A program made the position numbers and the translations under genes. Shown in pieces: positions 19,067 to 27,669 of a stretch of 64,000 nt of DNA. Every line of letters begins with the position of its first letter. Within the stretch, counting starts at the first letter, position 1. This DNA is from CADCTP01 sp963849885. Its GTDB lineage: Bacteria; Actinomycetota; Actinomycetes; Mycobacteriales; CADCTP01. The notes beneath the pieces were generated by a model. The model made no database searches, was not told where the DNA came from, and worked only from the letters and a program-made list of their open reading frames with translations. The stretch covers positions 11,658-75,657 of the forward strand of contig CAWKIV010000017.1 in NCBI GenBank assembly GCA_963849885.1, read 5' to 3'.

Positions 19067-20656
19067 ATGACCGACGCCGACATCGGCGCGGCCCGGGCGG
19101 TGCTCGGCCGGGCCCGGACCGCGGGCGACCGCACGGCGATCGTCGACGAGGACACCCGGATCAGCTACGCCGAGCTGGGCGCCCGCATCCGGTCGCTGGC
19201 CGCGGTGCTCGCCGGGGGCGGCGTGCGCCCGGGGGACCGGGTCGCGTACGTCGGGCGCAACAGCGCCACCCAGCTGACCGCCGCGCTGGCCGCGATCCAT
19301 CTCGGCGCGATCTTCGTGCCGTTGAGCTTCCGGCTCACCGCCGCCGAGCTGGGCCCGCTGCTGGCCGGCTGCGGCGCGCACACGCTGCTCGCCGACGGGG
19401 ACTTCGCGGCGGCGGTGGACGGGGTCCGGCCGGCCGGCCGGCCGCGCCGGCTGCTGCGCGCCGACGCCGGTCCGCCGGCGGCCGGCTGGGAGCCGCTGCC
19501 CGCGGCCGGGACGGCGTCGCCCGACGGCGCCGGCCCGGACGACCCGGTGCCGGTCCGGCCGGACGACCCCGCGCTGATCATGTACACCTCCGGCACCACC
19601 GGCCGGCCGAAGGGCGCGGTGCTGACCCACGGCAACCTCTTCTGGAACGAGGTCAACACCGAGGCGGTGATCGAGACCCGGCTGCGGGACACCGCGCTGG
19701 TGGCCGCGCCGATGTTCCACATCGCCGGGCTGAGCGGCTACACGCTGGGCACCCTCACCCACGGCGGCACCCTGGTGCTGCGGCGCGCCTTCGACCCCGG
19801 CCGCTGCCTGGCCGACCTGGTCGCCCACCGGGTGGCCAACCTCATCGCCGTGCCGACCATGTTCGCCGCCCTGGCCGCCGTGCCCGGCTTCGCCGAGGCC
19901 GACCTGTCCGCGCTGCGGGGGGCGATCATCGGCGGCGCGCCGGTGCCGGTCCGGCTGGTCCGCGCGTACGCGGCCCGCGGGGTCACGCTGCAGCAGGGCT
20001 GGGGCCTGACCGAGACCGCGCCGCTGGCCAGCTGCACGCCGGCCGACCTGGTGGAGCGGCACCCGGACGCGGCCGGCCACCCGCTGCCGTACACCGAGCT
20101 CCGGCTGGTCGACCCCGAGCGCGGCACGGTCGTCACCGCGCCCGGCGAGCCGGGGGAGATCTGCGTGCGCGGGCCGAACGTGGTGTCCCGCTACTGGAAC
20201 GACCCGGCCGCGACCCGGGCCGCGATCGACGAGGCCGGCTGGTTCCGCTCCGGCGACGTCGGCCACTTCGACGAGCACGGGCTGCTGCACGTCGTGGACC
20301 GGCTCAAGGACGTGATCATCAGCGGCGGGGAGAACGTCTACCCGGCCGAGATCGAGCTGCTGCTGGCCGACCTGCCGGGCGTGCGCGAGGCGGCGGTGGT
20401 GGGCCTGCCGCACCCGCGCTGGGACGAGACGCCGGTCGCCGTGCTGGTCCAGGACGGCGACGAGCGGGTCACCCTCGAGGACGTCCGGGGCTACCTCGGG
20501 GACCGGCTGGCCCGCTTCAAGCTGCCCACCGGCATCCGCCACGTCGGGGCGCTGCCGCGTACCGGCAGCGGAAAGGTCGACAAGACCGCGATCCGGGCCT
20601 CGCTGCTGGGCGAGGCCGACCCGTCGGAGCGCCGGACGTCCGGCGCATCCAGGTGA
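19067..20656 (+). CDS. Acyl-CoA/acyl-ACP synthetase (AMP-forming ligase)
   Basis: A 529-aa ANL-superfamily enzyme. The P-loop-like motif is MYTSGTTGRPKG (about residue 171); GWGLTETAP and the RSGDVGHFDEHG segment follow, and the late Lys is in GSGKVDKTA. It would activate a carboxylic acid as an acyl-adenylate and load it on CoA or one of the discrete ACPs, giving a starter or reloading a finished chain. GGAGGG upstream of the ATG is a good ribosome site. The substrate cannot be read from sequence. Confidence 0.92.
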   Translation: MTDADIGAARAVLGRARTAGDRTAIVDEDTRISYAELGARIRSLAAVLAGGGVRPGDRVAYVGRNSATQLTAALAAIHLGAIFVPLSFRLTAAELGPLLAGCGAHTLLADGDFAAAVDGVRPAGRPRRLLRADAGPPAAGWEPLPAAGTASPDGAGPDDPVPVRPDDPALIMYTSGTTGRPKGAVLTHGNLFWNEVNTEAVIETRLRDTALVAAPMFHIAGLSGYTLGTLTHGGTLVLRRAFDPGRCLADLVAHRVANLIAVPTMFAALAAVPGFAEADLSALRGAIIGGAPVPVRLVRAYAARGVTLQQGWGLTETAPLASCTPADLVERHPDAAGHPLPYTELRLVDPERGTVVTAPGEPGEICVRGPNVVSRYWNDPAATRAAIDEAGWFRSGDVGHFDEHGLLHVVDRLKDVIISGGENVYPAEIELLLADLPGVREAAVVGLPHPRWDETPVAVLVQDGDERVTLEDVRGYLGDRLARFKLPTGIRHVGALPRTGSGKVDKTAIRASLLGEADPSERRTSGASR

Positions 20657-20667
20657 GAGGAGTCAGC

Positions 20668-22236
20668 GTGAGTCCAGACTCGACAGACGTACTGGTCGTG
20701 GGCGCCGGACCGGCGGGCCTGACGCTCGCCACCTGCCTGCGCGCGCAGGGCGTGTCGGTGCGGGTGGTGGACCGCACCGCCGGGCCGCCGTACCGGGAGT
20801 CCGCCTTCCTGCACGGCAAGGGCTCGGAGACGCTGCAGCGGATGGGCGCGCTCGGTGACATGGCCGACGACGTGCCCACCGTCAACAAGATCACCGCCTA
20901 CCTGGGCAAGCAGCGGCTCAGCCTGCGCTACACCGAGCCCGGGATGCCGAACCCGGCCCGGCCCATGATCATCTCGCAGACCCGGATCGAGCAGGCGATG
21001 CGCGACCGGCTGGCCGAGCAGGACGTCACCGTCGAGTGGGACAGCGGGCTGGTCGACCTCGAGCAGGACGGGACCGGCATCACCGCGGTGCTGGACAACG
21101 GCGAGCGGATCCGGGCCGGCTGGGTGGTCGGCTGCGACGGCCCGGACAGCATGACCCGCAAGGCGGCCCGGATCGGGTTCCCCGGCACCACCGAGCGCTA
21201 CCTGATGATCGACGCGCACGTCGACTGGCCGCTGGACCGGGACGGGCTGACCGGGTGGCTGTCCCCGGACGGGCGGCGGGTCGGGACCATGCCGATGGTC
21301 GACAAGGAGGGGGGCCGGGACGACCTGTGGCGCATCCTCGCCCGCGACCCGCAGGAGGAGAGCGACAAGCCGAGTGAGGAGGAGATCGTCTCCCGGGTGA
21401 AGTTCATGCTGGCGCAGCGCACGCCGTACGGCGACATGCCGCTGCGGGACATCACCACGAAGATGGTCTTCCCGGCCCACGTCCGGGTCGCCGACACCTT
21501 CCGCAAGGGCCGCGTCCTGCTCGTCGGCGACGCGGCGCACGCCTACGTCCCGTTCGGCGGGCCGGCCATCCACACCGGGATGGGCGACGGGGAGAACCTG
21601 GCCTGGAAGCTCGCGCTGGTCATCCAGGGGCGGGCCGGCGACGAGCTGCTGGGGACGTACGAGGCCGAGCGGCGCCCGATCGCGGAGGAGACGCACCTCG
21701 GCACCAGTGCGGCCCAGCGGGCCGACATCCTGCGCAACCCGATCGTCCACTTCCTGCAGGACCGGGTGGTGGCGCCGGTGCTGAGGCTGCCGATGGCGCA
21801 GCGGCTGACCACGTTCTCGCACTCGGCCCTGTGGGAGAGCTACCGCACCGGCCCGCTGGGCAGCGGCTCCCGCCTCGACCGCAAGCCGCGCCCGGGCGAC
21901 ACGGTCGGCGACTTCGACTGCGTCCGCCCCGGGGACCGCCGCCTGACCCGCCTGTACGACGAGATCGGCGGGCGCTGGGTGCTGCTGGTGCCGGCCGGCG
22001 GCGCCGAGGCCGCGGCCGACGTCGCCCGGCAGTGGCTGGGGGAGGACCGGTTCACGGTGGTGGAGCGCACCGTCGGCAGCGCCCCCGGCCCGTACAGCAA
22101 GAAGGTGCGGGCCCTGTCCGGCGAGGTCTGGCTGGTCCGGCCGGACGGCCACCTGGCCTGGCGCGGGACGCCGGACTCGCCCGGCCTGGCCCGCTGGCTG
22201 GAAGGCGCCCTCCGCCGCGGCCGCGCCAGCACCTGA
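20668..22236 (+). CDS. FAD-dependent aromatic-type monooxygenase
   Basis: A 522-aa flavoprotein hydroxylase of the PHBH/phenol-hydroxylase class: GAGPAGL near the N terminus, the DG motif (VVGCDGPDS) and the GD motif (LLVGDAAHAY). A C-terminal thioredoxin-like domain (about 420-515) has no redox Cys pair. GTG 20668 is preferred over 20653 because AGAGGAG lies five bases before it. It is the last gene of the cluster and probably a tailoring hydroxylase or epoxidase. A terminator hairpin starts nine bases after the stop. Confidence 0.92.
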   Translation: MSPDSTDVLVVGAGPAGLTLATCLRAQGVSVRVVDRTAGPPYRESAFLHGKGSETLQRMGALGDMADDVPTVNKITAYLGKQRLSLRYTEPGMPNPARPMIISQTRIEQAMRDRLAEQDVTVEWDSGLVDLEQDGTGITAVLDNGERIRAGWVVGCDGPDSMTRKAARIGFPGTTERYLMIDAHVDWPLDRDGLTGWLSPDGRRVGTMPMVDKEGGRDDLWRILARDPQEESDKPSEEEIVSRVKFMLAQRTPYGDMPLRDITTKMVFPAHVRVADTFRKGRVLLVGDAAHAYVPFGGPAIHTGMGDGENLAWKLALVIQGRAGDELLGTYEAERRPIAEETHLGTSAAQRADILRNPIVHFLQDRVVAPVLRLPMAQRLTTFSHSALWESYRTGPLGSGSRLDRKPRPGDTVGDFDCVRPGDRRLTRLYDEIGGRWVLLVPAGGAEAAADVARQWLGEDRFTVVERTVGSAPGPYSKKVRALSGEVWLVRPDGHLAWRGTPDSPGLARWLEGALRRGRAST

Positions 22237-22244
22237 CCCCGGCC

Positions 22245-22275
22245 GGCGGGCACGGGCCCCCACCCCGTGCCCGCC
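22245..22275 (+). terminator. Terminator hairpin closing the biosynthetic cluster
   Basis: A perfect 12-bp stem (GGCGGGCACGGG pairs with CCCGTGCCCGCC) with a 7-base C-rich loop, starting nine bases after the monooxygenase stop. There is no U tract, as is common for actinobacterial terminators. It marks the right border of the cluster. Confidence 0.72.
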
Positions 22276-22278
22276 GCC

Positions 22279-22369
22279 GGGCGAACCGAAGGCGAACCCT
22301 CCTGCGGGCGAACCGAGGCGACCCGCCCTGCGGGCGAACCGAAGGCGAACCCTCCTGCGGGCGAACCGA
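22279..22369. repeat. 27-bp tandem repeats, copy 1 (downstream of tRNA-Leu)
   Basis: Three head-to-tail units (22279-22305, 22306-22331, 22332-22358) begin GGGCGAACCGA; a fourth partial unit runs into GACGCACCGTGGGG. One unit is 26 bp, so the array is not under a reading-frame constraint. The same unit plus the same following sequence recurs at 61605-61730. On the minus strand it lies 3' of the tRNA. Confidence 0.8.
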
Positions 22370-22385
22370 CGCACCGTGGGGGGTC

Positions 22386-22406
22386 CCGGGGGGCTCGGCC
22401 CCCCGG
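22386..22406. repeat. 9-bp hairpin with TCG loop, copy 1
   Basis: The stem CCGGGGGGC/GCCCCCCGG encloses the loop TCG. The second copy (61710-61730) has the same loop and stem length, with G-C swapped to C-G at the fourth pair, a compensatory change that supports a real structure. It may be a terminator or processing signal for the minus-strand tRNA-Leu. Confidence 0.7.
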
Positions 22407-22460
22407 CAGACATGAGGGGGCTCCCCTCGGCGAGCGCTCACCGCGAGCATGCGTCGCCAG

Positions 22461-22534
22461 TGCCCCCGGTGGGAGTCGAACCCACACTGTGCGGGTTTTG
22501 AGTCCGCTTCCTCTGCCGGTTGGGATACGGGGGC
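22461..22534 (-). tRNA. tRNA-Leu (CAA), short form
   Basis: A 74-nt cloverleaf: acceptor GCCCCCG/CGGGGGC with discriminator A, T arm GTGGG-TTCGACT-CCCAC, and anticodon loop CTCAAAA (anticodon CAA, Leu UUG). The variable loop is only about five bases, whereas bacterial tRNA-Leu normally has a long variable arm. The lowest anticodon-stem pair is A-C. CCA is not encoded. I recall a comparable short Leu(CAA) gene in mycobacteria. Confidence 0.88.
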
Positions 22535-22581
22535 GGGCGGGATCCGCTGGTCGTGCGGGGTCCAGCCTAGAGGCCGGCGGG

Positions 22582-22587
22582 TACGCT
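22582..22587 (+). promoter_or_regulatory. Possible -10 box for pdtaR
   Basis: TACGCT matches the actinobacterial TAnnnT -10 pattern and lies 51 bases before the pdtaR start, between the minus-strand tRNA and pdtaR. No clear -35 is visible. Confidence 0.3.
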
Positions 22588-22638
22588 TTGCGTTCCGGCC
22601 CGCGACGTCGCGTGTTCGACCCCTGCCTTGGAGTGCCC

Positions 22639-23244
22639 GTGCCCGATACGCCGACCCGCCGTGTCCTCGTCGCCGAGGACGAGGCGCTGATCCGCCTCGA
22701 CCTGAAGGAGATGCTCGAGGAGGAGGGCTACTCCGTCGTCGGGGAGGCCGCGGACGGCGAGGAGGCGGTGGAGATGGCCGGCCGGCTGCGGCCGGACCTG
22801 GTCATCCTGGACGTGAAGATGCCGAAGCTGGACGGCATCTCCGCGGCGGAGCGGATCGCCGGGGAGCGGGTGGCGCCGGTGGTCATCCTGACCGCGTTCA
22901 GCCAGCGGGATCTGGTGGAGCGGGCCCGCGAGGCCGGCGCGATGGCGTACCTGGTGAAGCCGTTCCAGAAGAAGGACCTGGTGCCGACGATCGAGATGGC
23001 GACGTCCCGGTTCGCCGAGATCGTGGCGCTGGAGCAGGAGGTCGGCGGCCTGCACGAGCGGCTGGAGGCCCGCAAGGTGGTGGAGCGGGCCAAGGGCGTG
23101 CTGATGACCGAGCACGGGATGACCGAGCCGGAGGCCTTCCGGTGGATCCAGCGGACCGCGATGGACCGCCGCACCACCATGCGGGCGGTGGCCGACGCGG
23201 TGCTGGCGGCGGGTTTCGACCTGACCGCCGACGCCGGCCGCTGA
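22639..23244 (+). CDS. pdtaR: ANTAR-domain response regulator PdtaR
   Basis: A 201-aa response regulator. The receiver domain (about 5-125) has the acidic pair in AEDEA, the phosphoacceptor Asp in VILDVKMP, Thr in ILTAFSQ and Lys in LVKPFQ. A coiled linker and a C-terminal ANTAR RNA-binding domain (about 140-195, AKGVLMTEHGMTEPEAFRWI) follow. Such proteins bind paired hairpins in mRNA leaders and prevent termination. GTG 22639 has GGAG five bases upstream; the open frame extends further upstream only through the tRNA and repeats. The cognate kinase PdtaS is not in the window. Confidence 0.93.
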   Translation: MPDTPTRRVLVAEDEALIRLDLKEMLEEEGYSVVGEAADGEEAVEMAGRLRPDLVILDVKMPKLDGISAAERIAGERVAPVVILTAFSQRDLVERAREAGAMAYLVKPFQKKDLVPTIEMATSRFAEIVALEQEVGGLHERLEARKVVERAKGVLMTEHGMTEPEAFRWIQRTAMDRRTTMRAVADAVLAAGFDLTADAGR

Positions 23245-23425
23245 CCGCTCCGCCCTCGCTGAGTACCCCGGCGCGGCGGCTTCGCCCCGCTTTCGCGGGT
23301 CGCGGTTAAGTTACGACTTCGAGCCGGGACCCGTGGTGGTCGGAGGCGTGCGCTATCTTCCCCGCACGTCGCGACGCCTGCGGGCCGTGGCGATAGCTCC
23401 TCATCCGGTACTACGGAGGTAACTC

Positions 23426-24613
23426 GTGCGGCGTGCGTTTCCCCGGGGGCTGGTGGCCGCAGCGGCCATCTCGGCCCTCGTTCTCTCCGCCTGCGGTGAC
23501 GACGACAGCGGCGGTGGCGACTCCGGCGGCGGCGGCGATCAGGCCGCGTCCGTCAAGATCGGCTTCATGGGTGACCTGACCGGGGAAAACTCGGGCATCG
23601 TCATCCCGCCGAAGAACGGCGCCCAGATGGCGATCGACGAGTACAACGCGACCAACCCGGCGACCAAGATCGAGCTGAAGCTCTACGACAGCCAGGCCGC
23701 GCCCGAGCAGGCCACCGCGCTGGCCCAGCAGGCGATCAACACCGACAAGATCGTCGGCCTGGTCGGCCCGGCGTTCTCCGGCGAGTCGCAGCAGGTCGGC
23801 CCGATCCTGGAAGAGGGCAAGATCCCCAGCATCTCGGCGTCCGCGACCAACCAGACCCTGGCCGAGAAGGGCTGGACGTACTGGCACCGGATCCTGCCGG
23901 GCGACAAGACCCAGGGCACCGGGATCGGCGACTTCATCGCCCGGGCGGCCGGTGCCAAGAATGTCTTCGTCATCCACGACAACCAGGACTACAGCAAGGG
24001 CATCGCCGACTACGTCACGACCGCGCTCAAGGGCAAGGGCGTGACGGTCGAGACCGACGTCATCGACCCGCAGGGCTCGGACTACGCCTCCACCGTCAAC
24101 AAGGTCAAGCCGTCCAGCGCGACAGCGATCTTCTTCGGCGGCTACTACGCCCAGGGCGGCCGGCTGCTCAAGCAGCTGCGCGAGGCCGGCGTGACGACCC
24201 AGTTCGTGTCCGGCGACGGCTCGCTCGACCCGGGCCTGGCCAAGGGCGCCGGCGGCACCAACGCCAACGGCGCGGTCGTCGGCTGTCCCTGCCTGGTCGA
24301 CCCGACCGGCGAGTCGAACGAGAAGAGCAAGAAGTTCGCCGAGGACTACAAGGCGAAGTTCAACACCGCGCCGGCCATCTACTCGGCGGAGGGCTACGAC
24401 GCGGCGACCGCCTTCGTCGAGGCGATCAAGGCCGGCAACACCACGCCGGAGAAGATCAACGAGTACCTGAAGACGATCGACGTCCCGGGTGTCACCAAGC
24501 AGATCAAGTTCGGCCCGAACGGTGAGCCGGCCGGTGGCGACGTGTACGTCTACAAGTTCGAGGGCCCGGCCTACACGCTGCTCGGCAACAGCAAGGACGC
24601 GAAGATCAGCTGA
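23426..24613 (+). CDS. livJ: Branched-chain amino acid ABC transporter, substrate-binding lipoprotein
   Basis: A 395-aa type I periplasmic-binding lipoprotein. The signal peptide (MRRAFPRG, then a hydrophobic stretch) ends at the lipobox LSAC with Cys23, followed by a Gly/Ser/Asp-rich tether. The LivJ-like core begins VKIGFMGDLTG. It delivers branched-chain amino acids or a similar amide ligand to the permease encoded next. The GTG start has GGAGG upstream. A strong hairpin separates it from the permease genes, which would favour more binding protein than permease. Confidence 0.93.
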   Translation: MRRAFPRGLVAAAAISALVLSACGDDDSGGGDSGGGGDQAASVKIGFMGDLTGENSGIVIPPKNGAQMAIDEYNATNPATKIELKLYDSQAAPEQATALAQQAINTDKIVGLVGPAFSGESQQVGPILEEGKIPSISASATNQTLAEKGWTYWHRILPGDKTQGTGIGDFIARAAGAKNVFVIHDNQDYSKGIADYVTTALKGKGVTVETDVIDPQGSDYASTVNKVKPSSATAIFFGGYYAQGGRLLKQLREAGVTTQFVSGDGSLDPGLAKGAGGTNANGAVVGCPCLVDPTGESNEKSKKFAEDYKAKFNTAPAIYSAEGYDAATAFVEAIKAGNTTPEKINEYLKTIDVPGVTKQIKFGPNGEPAGGDVYVYKFEGPAYTLLGNSKDAKIS

Positions 24614-24644
24614 TCGCTGACCGGAAGCGGTCCGGCCCAGAGGG

Positions 24645-24680
24645 CGGGGAGCGGGAGCGCCCAGGCGCTCCCGCTCCCCC
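24645..24680 (+). terminator. Hairpin between livJ and livH
   Basis: A perfect 14-bp stem (24646-24659 pairs with 24666-24679), extendable by one pair to a four-base loop. It lies 32 bases after the livJ stop and 22 bases before livH. It probably acts as a partial terminator or an mRNA-stabilising element that sets livJ above livHMGF. Confidence 0.75.
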
Positions 24681-24701
24681 TGTCGAGAAGTGGACTGACG
24701 A

Positions 24702-25673
24702 GTGTTTGGAAACTTTGTCGACCAGTTCTGGCCGGCGACGGTCGACGGGCTGTCGCTCGGCGCGATCTACGCCCTGGTCGCCCTCGGTTACACCATGGTC
24801 TACGGCGTGCTGCGGCTGATCAACTTCGCGCACTCCGAGATCTTCATGATCGGCACGATCGCGACGCTCTTCACGGTCACCCACATCGGCATCTCCGCCC
24901 CGCTCAGCGGCTTCAGCCTGATCGGGATCGTGATCCTGCTGGGCCTGATCGGGATGGTGGTCTCCGGCGGGGCCGCGGTGGCGCTGGAACGCGTGGCCTA
25001 CCGGCCGCTGCGGCGGCGCGGCGCGGGCCGGCTGGCCGCCCTGATCTCCGCGATCGGCGCGTCGCTCTTCCTGCAGCAGCTCTTCGCGGTGGTGATCATC
25101 CCGAAGCTGTTCGACCGGCCCCAGGAGGGCGGCCGGCTGCCGCTGCAGGCGCCGGAGTTCGTCGAGCGGTCCGACGTGATCTCCATCGGCGAGCTGGTGA
25201 TCCGCAACGACAAGCTCATCGTCGTGGTCGCCGCGGTGCTGATGATGGTGGCGCTGGACCAGTTCGTCCGCCGGACCAAGCTCGGCCGGGGCATCCGGGC
25301 CACCGCCCAGGACCCGGAGACCGCGGTCCTGATGGGCGTGAACATCGACCGGATCGTGACCGCCACCTTCGCCATCGGCGGCGCGATGGCCGGCGTGGCC
25401 GCCGCGCTCTACATGATGCGGTTCGAGGAGACCAACTACTTCGTCGGCTTCCTGCTCGGTATCAAGGCTTTCACCGCCGCGGTGCTCGGCGGGATCGGCA
25501 ACCTGCGGGGCGCGCTGGTCGGCGGCCTCCTGCTCGGCCTGATCGAGCTGTACGGCTCGGTGCTGTTCGGCTCGGAGTGGCGGGACGTGGTGGCCTTCAC
25601 GGTGCTGGTGCTGGTCCTGATGTTCCGCCCGAGCGGCATACTCGGGGAGTCCCTGCAGCGAGCGCGGGCATGA
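24702..25673 (+). CDS. livH: Branched-chain amino acid ABC transporter permease LivH
   Basis: A 323-aa polytopic membrane protein of the LivH family. The N-terminal segment LGAIYALVALGYTMVYG, the RRTKLGRGIRATAQDPETA cytoplasmic loop, and the end segments FTAAVLGGIGNLRGA and GGLLLGLIE are characteristic. It forms the membrane channel with LivM. GTG start; the stop overlaps livM (ATGA). Confidence 0.94.
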   Translation: MFGNFVDQFWPATVDGLSLGAIYALVALGYTMVYGVLRLINFAHSEIFMIGTIATLFTVTHIGISAPLSGFSLIGIVILLGLIGMVVSGGAAVALERVAYRPLRRRGAGRLAALISAIGASLFLQQLFAVVIIPKLFDRPQEGGRLPLQAPEFVERSDVISIGELVIRNDKLIVVVAAVLMMVALDQFVRRTKLGRGIRATAQDPETAVLMGVNIDRIVTATFAIGGAMAGVAAALYMMRFEETNYFVGFLLGIKAFTAAVLGGIGNLRGALVGGLLLGLIELYGSVLFGSEWRDVVAFTVLVLVLMFRPSGILGESLQRARA

Positions 25674-26854
25674 GCGCGCAGGCACGGAAGGGGAGCGGCG
25701 CCGGGATGGTGACGAGGACCCGCGACCAGCTCAGCGGCGGGCTGGACAGCGTCCGCGACTTCTGGGCGCGGATGCCCGGCTGGGGCCGCTGGACTGTCTA
25801 CCTGGCGCTGATCGCCGGGGCGCTGGTGCTGCCGTCGCGCACCATCGGCAGCTTCATGACCCCGCAGAGCGACTGGCCGACGGTGCTGTTCTATCCGATC
25901 GGCGTCTTCATGCTGCTCGCGATCGGGCTGAACATCGTGGTCGGCCAGGCCGGCCTGCTCGACCTCGGGTACGTCGCGTTCTTCGCCATCGGCGGCTACA
26001 TGATGGCCGTGCTCGGCACGAAGGCCGGCTGGAACTTCTGGGAGATCATGGTCGTCGGGGTGGTCGTCACGGCGCTGTCCGGGGTCCTCCTCGGCGCCCC
26101 GACGCTGCGGCTGCGCGGCGACTACCTGGCCATCGTCACGCTCGGCTTCGGCGAGATCGTCCGCAAGGTCGCGGAAAACACCGACTACATCGGCGGCCCG
26201 CGCGGCATCGCCGGCATCCCGCACCCGCCGGACCTCACCGACTTCGAGATCTTCGGGGTGCGGCCGCTGACCTACGGCGTGCTCGACCCCCGTCCTTACT
26301 ACTACCTGCTGGTCGCGCTGATCGTGCTGGTGATCATCTTCGCCAAGCGGCTGGAGAGCAGCCGGGTGGGCCGGGCCTGGTCGGCGATCCGGGAGGACGA
26401 GGACGCGGCCGAGCTGATGGGCGTGCCGACGTTCAAGTTCAAGCTGGGCGCGTTCGCGATGGGCGCGGCCGTCGGCGGCGCCACCGGCGTGGTCTGGGCC
26501 GGCAAGGTCATCTCGATCATCCCGAACAACTTCCCGTTCATCCTGTCCGCGACGATCCTGGCCGCGGTCGTCCTCGGCGGGTCCGGCAACATCCCGGGGG
26601 TCATGCTCGGCGCGTTCCTCATCGCCTGGCTGCCCGAGCGGTTCCGGGAGCTGCAGGACTACCGGGTGCTCGCGTTCGGCGCGGTGCTGGTGATCATGAT
26701 GATCCTGCGGCCGGAGGGCATCTGGCCGTCCCGCCGGCGGGCGGCCGAATTGGCGGAGGGCGGCGGCGGCAGCGGCCACCTCGGTGCCGAGGTGGCCAGG
26801 CCGGAGGCCGGCCCTGACCCGGAGACGCCCGAGACGGCGGGGGCGACCAAGTGA
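25670..26854 (+). CDS. livM: Branched-chain amino acid ABC transporter permease LivM
   Basis: A 394-aa LivM-family permease. The first ~45 residues form a hydrophilic extension. LNIVVGQAGLLDLGYVAF and the FGEIVRKVAENTD segments are typical; the cytoplasmic loop contains AIREDEDAAELMG. The C-terminal tail is Gly/Ala/Pro-rich and hydrophilic. It pairs with LivH. ATGA overlap upstream and GTGA overlap with livG downstream. Confidence 0.94.
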   Translation: MSAQARKGSGAGMVTRTRDQLSGGLDSVRDFWARMPGWGRWTVYLALIAGALVLPSRTIGSFMTPQSDWPTVLFYPIGVFMLLAIGLNIVVGQAGLLDLGYVAFFAIGGYMMAVLGTKAGWNFWEIMVVGVVVTALSGVLLGAPTLRLRGDYLAIVTLGFGEIVRKVAENTDYIGGPRGIAGIPHPPDLTDFEIFGVRPLTYGVLDPRPYYYLLVALIVLVIIFAKRLESSRVGRAWSAIREDEDAAELMGVPTFKFKLGAFAMGAAVGGATGVVWAGKVISIIPNNFPFILSATILAAVVLGGSGNIPGVMLGAFLIAWLPERFRELQDYRVLAFGAVLVIMMILRPEGIWPSRRRAAELAEGGGGSGHLGAEVARPEAGPDPETPETAGATK

Positions 26855-27669
26855 GCGAGACCTCCGCCCAGCCGGCCGGCGCCGCGGTGGCCGATCGCGC
26901 CGCGCTGCTGGAGCTGCGCACGCTGACCATGCGCTTCGGCGGCGTGGTGGCGCTCAACGACGTCGAGCTGACCGTCCGCGAGGGCGAGATCTTCGCCCTG
27001 ATCGGGCCGAACGGCGCCGGCAAGACCACCGTCTTCAACGTGGTGACCGGGGTCTACCAGCCCAGCGAGGGCGAGGTCCGGTTCGCCGGCGACCGGATCA
27101 GCGGCAGGAAGCGGTACGCGGTGACCAAGCTCGGGGTGGCCCGCACCTTCCAGAACGTGCGGCTGTTCCACAACATGACCGCGCTGGAGAACGTGATGGT
27201 GGGCGCGGACGCGCACCACCGGACCGGGATCGCCGGCGCGGCGCTGGGGCTGCCCTGGCACCGCAAGGAGGAGCGGGACGGCCGCACGCTGGCCGCCGAG
27301 CTGCTCGAGTTCGTCGGCATCCCGCGCCGGCGGGACGAGATCGCCAAAAACCTGCCGTACGGCGACCAGCGCCGGCTGGAGATCGCCCGGGCGCTGGCCA
27401 CCGACCCGAAGCTGCTGCTGCTGGACGAGCCGGCCGCGGGCATGAACCCGGCCGAGAAGCGCGACCTGCAGGGGCTGATCCGCCGCATCCGCGACTCCGG
27501 CCGCACGGTCCTGCTCATCGAACACGACATGAGCCTCGTCATGGGCATCAGCGACCGGGTGGCGGTGCTGGACTTCGGCGAGAAGATCGCCGACGGCCTG
27601 CCGCGCGAGGTCCAGAACGACCCGAGGGTCATCGAGGCTTACCTGGGGGCACCGGCCGATGCTTCTTGA
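26851..27669 (+). CDS. livG: Branched-chain amino acid ABC transporter ATP-binding protein LivG
   Basis: A 272-aa ABC ATPase. Walker A is GPNGAGKTT; the signature-region variant LPYGDQRRLEIARAL is the Liv-type form; Walker B is LLLLDEPAAGMNP; the switch His is in LIEHDMSLV. It powers transport with LivF. It overlaps livF by 11 bases. Confidence 0.95.
   Translation: MSETSAQPAGAAVADRAALLELRTLTMRFGGVVALNDVELTVREGEIFALIGPNGAGKTTVFNVVTGVYQPSEGEVRFAGDRISGRKRYAVTKLGVARTFQNVRLFHNMTALENVMVGADAHHRTGIAGAALGLPWHRKEERDGRTLAAELLEFVGIPRRRDEIAKNLPYGDQRRLEIARALATDPKLLLLDEPAAGMNPAEKRDLQGLIRRIRDSGRTVLLIEHDMSLVMGISDRVAVLDFGEKIADGLPREVQNDPRVIEAYLGAPADAS

Noticed and set aside
22279..22369. CRISPR array
   Set aside because: Units are directly adjacent with no spacers, and no cas genes are near.
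22267..22638. Extension of pdtaR by about 120 codons upstream
   Set aside because: It would read through the tandem repeats and the tRNA-Leu gene. The start at 22639 has a ribosome site and gives the normal length.
23245..23425. Riboswitch or ANTAR target upstream of livJ
   Set aside because: I see only one short CCCGC/GCGGG hairpin and no paired-hexaloop arrangement or known aptamer core.
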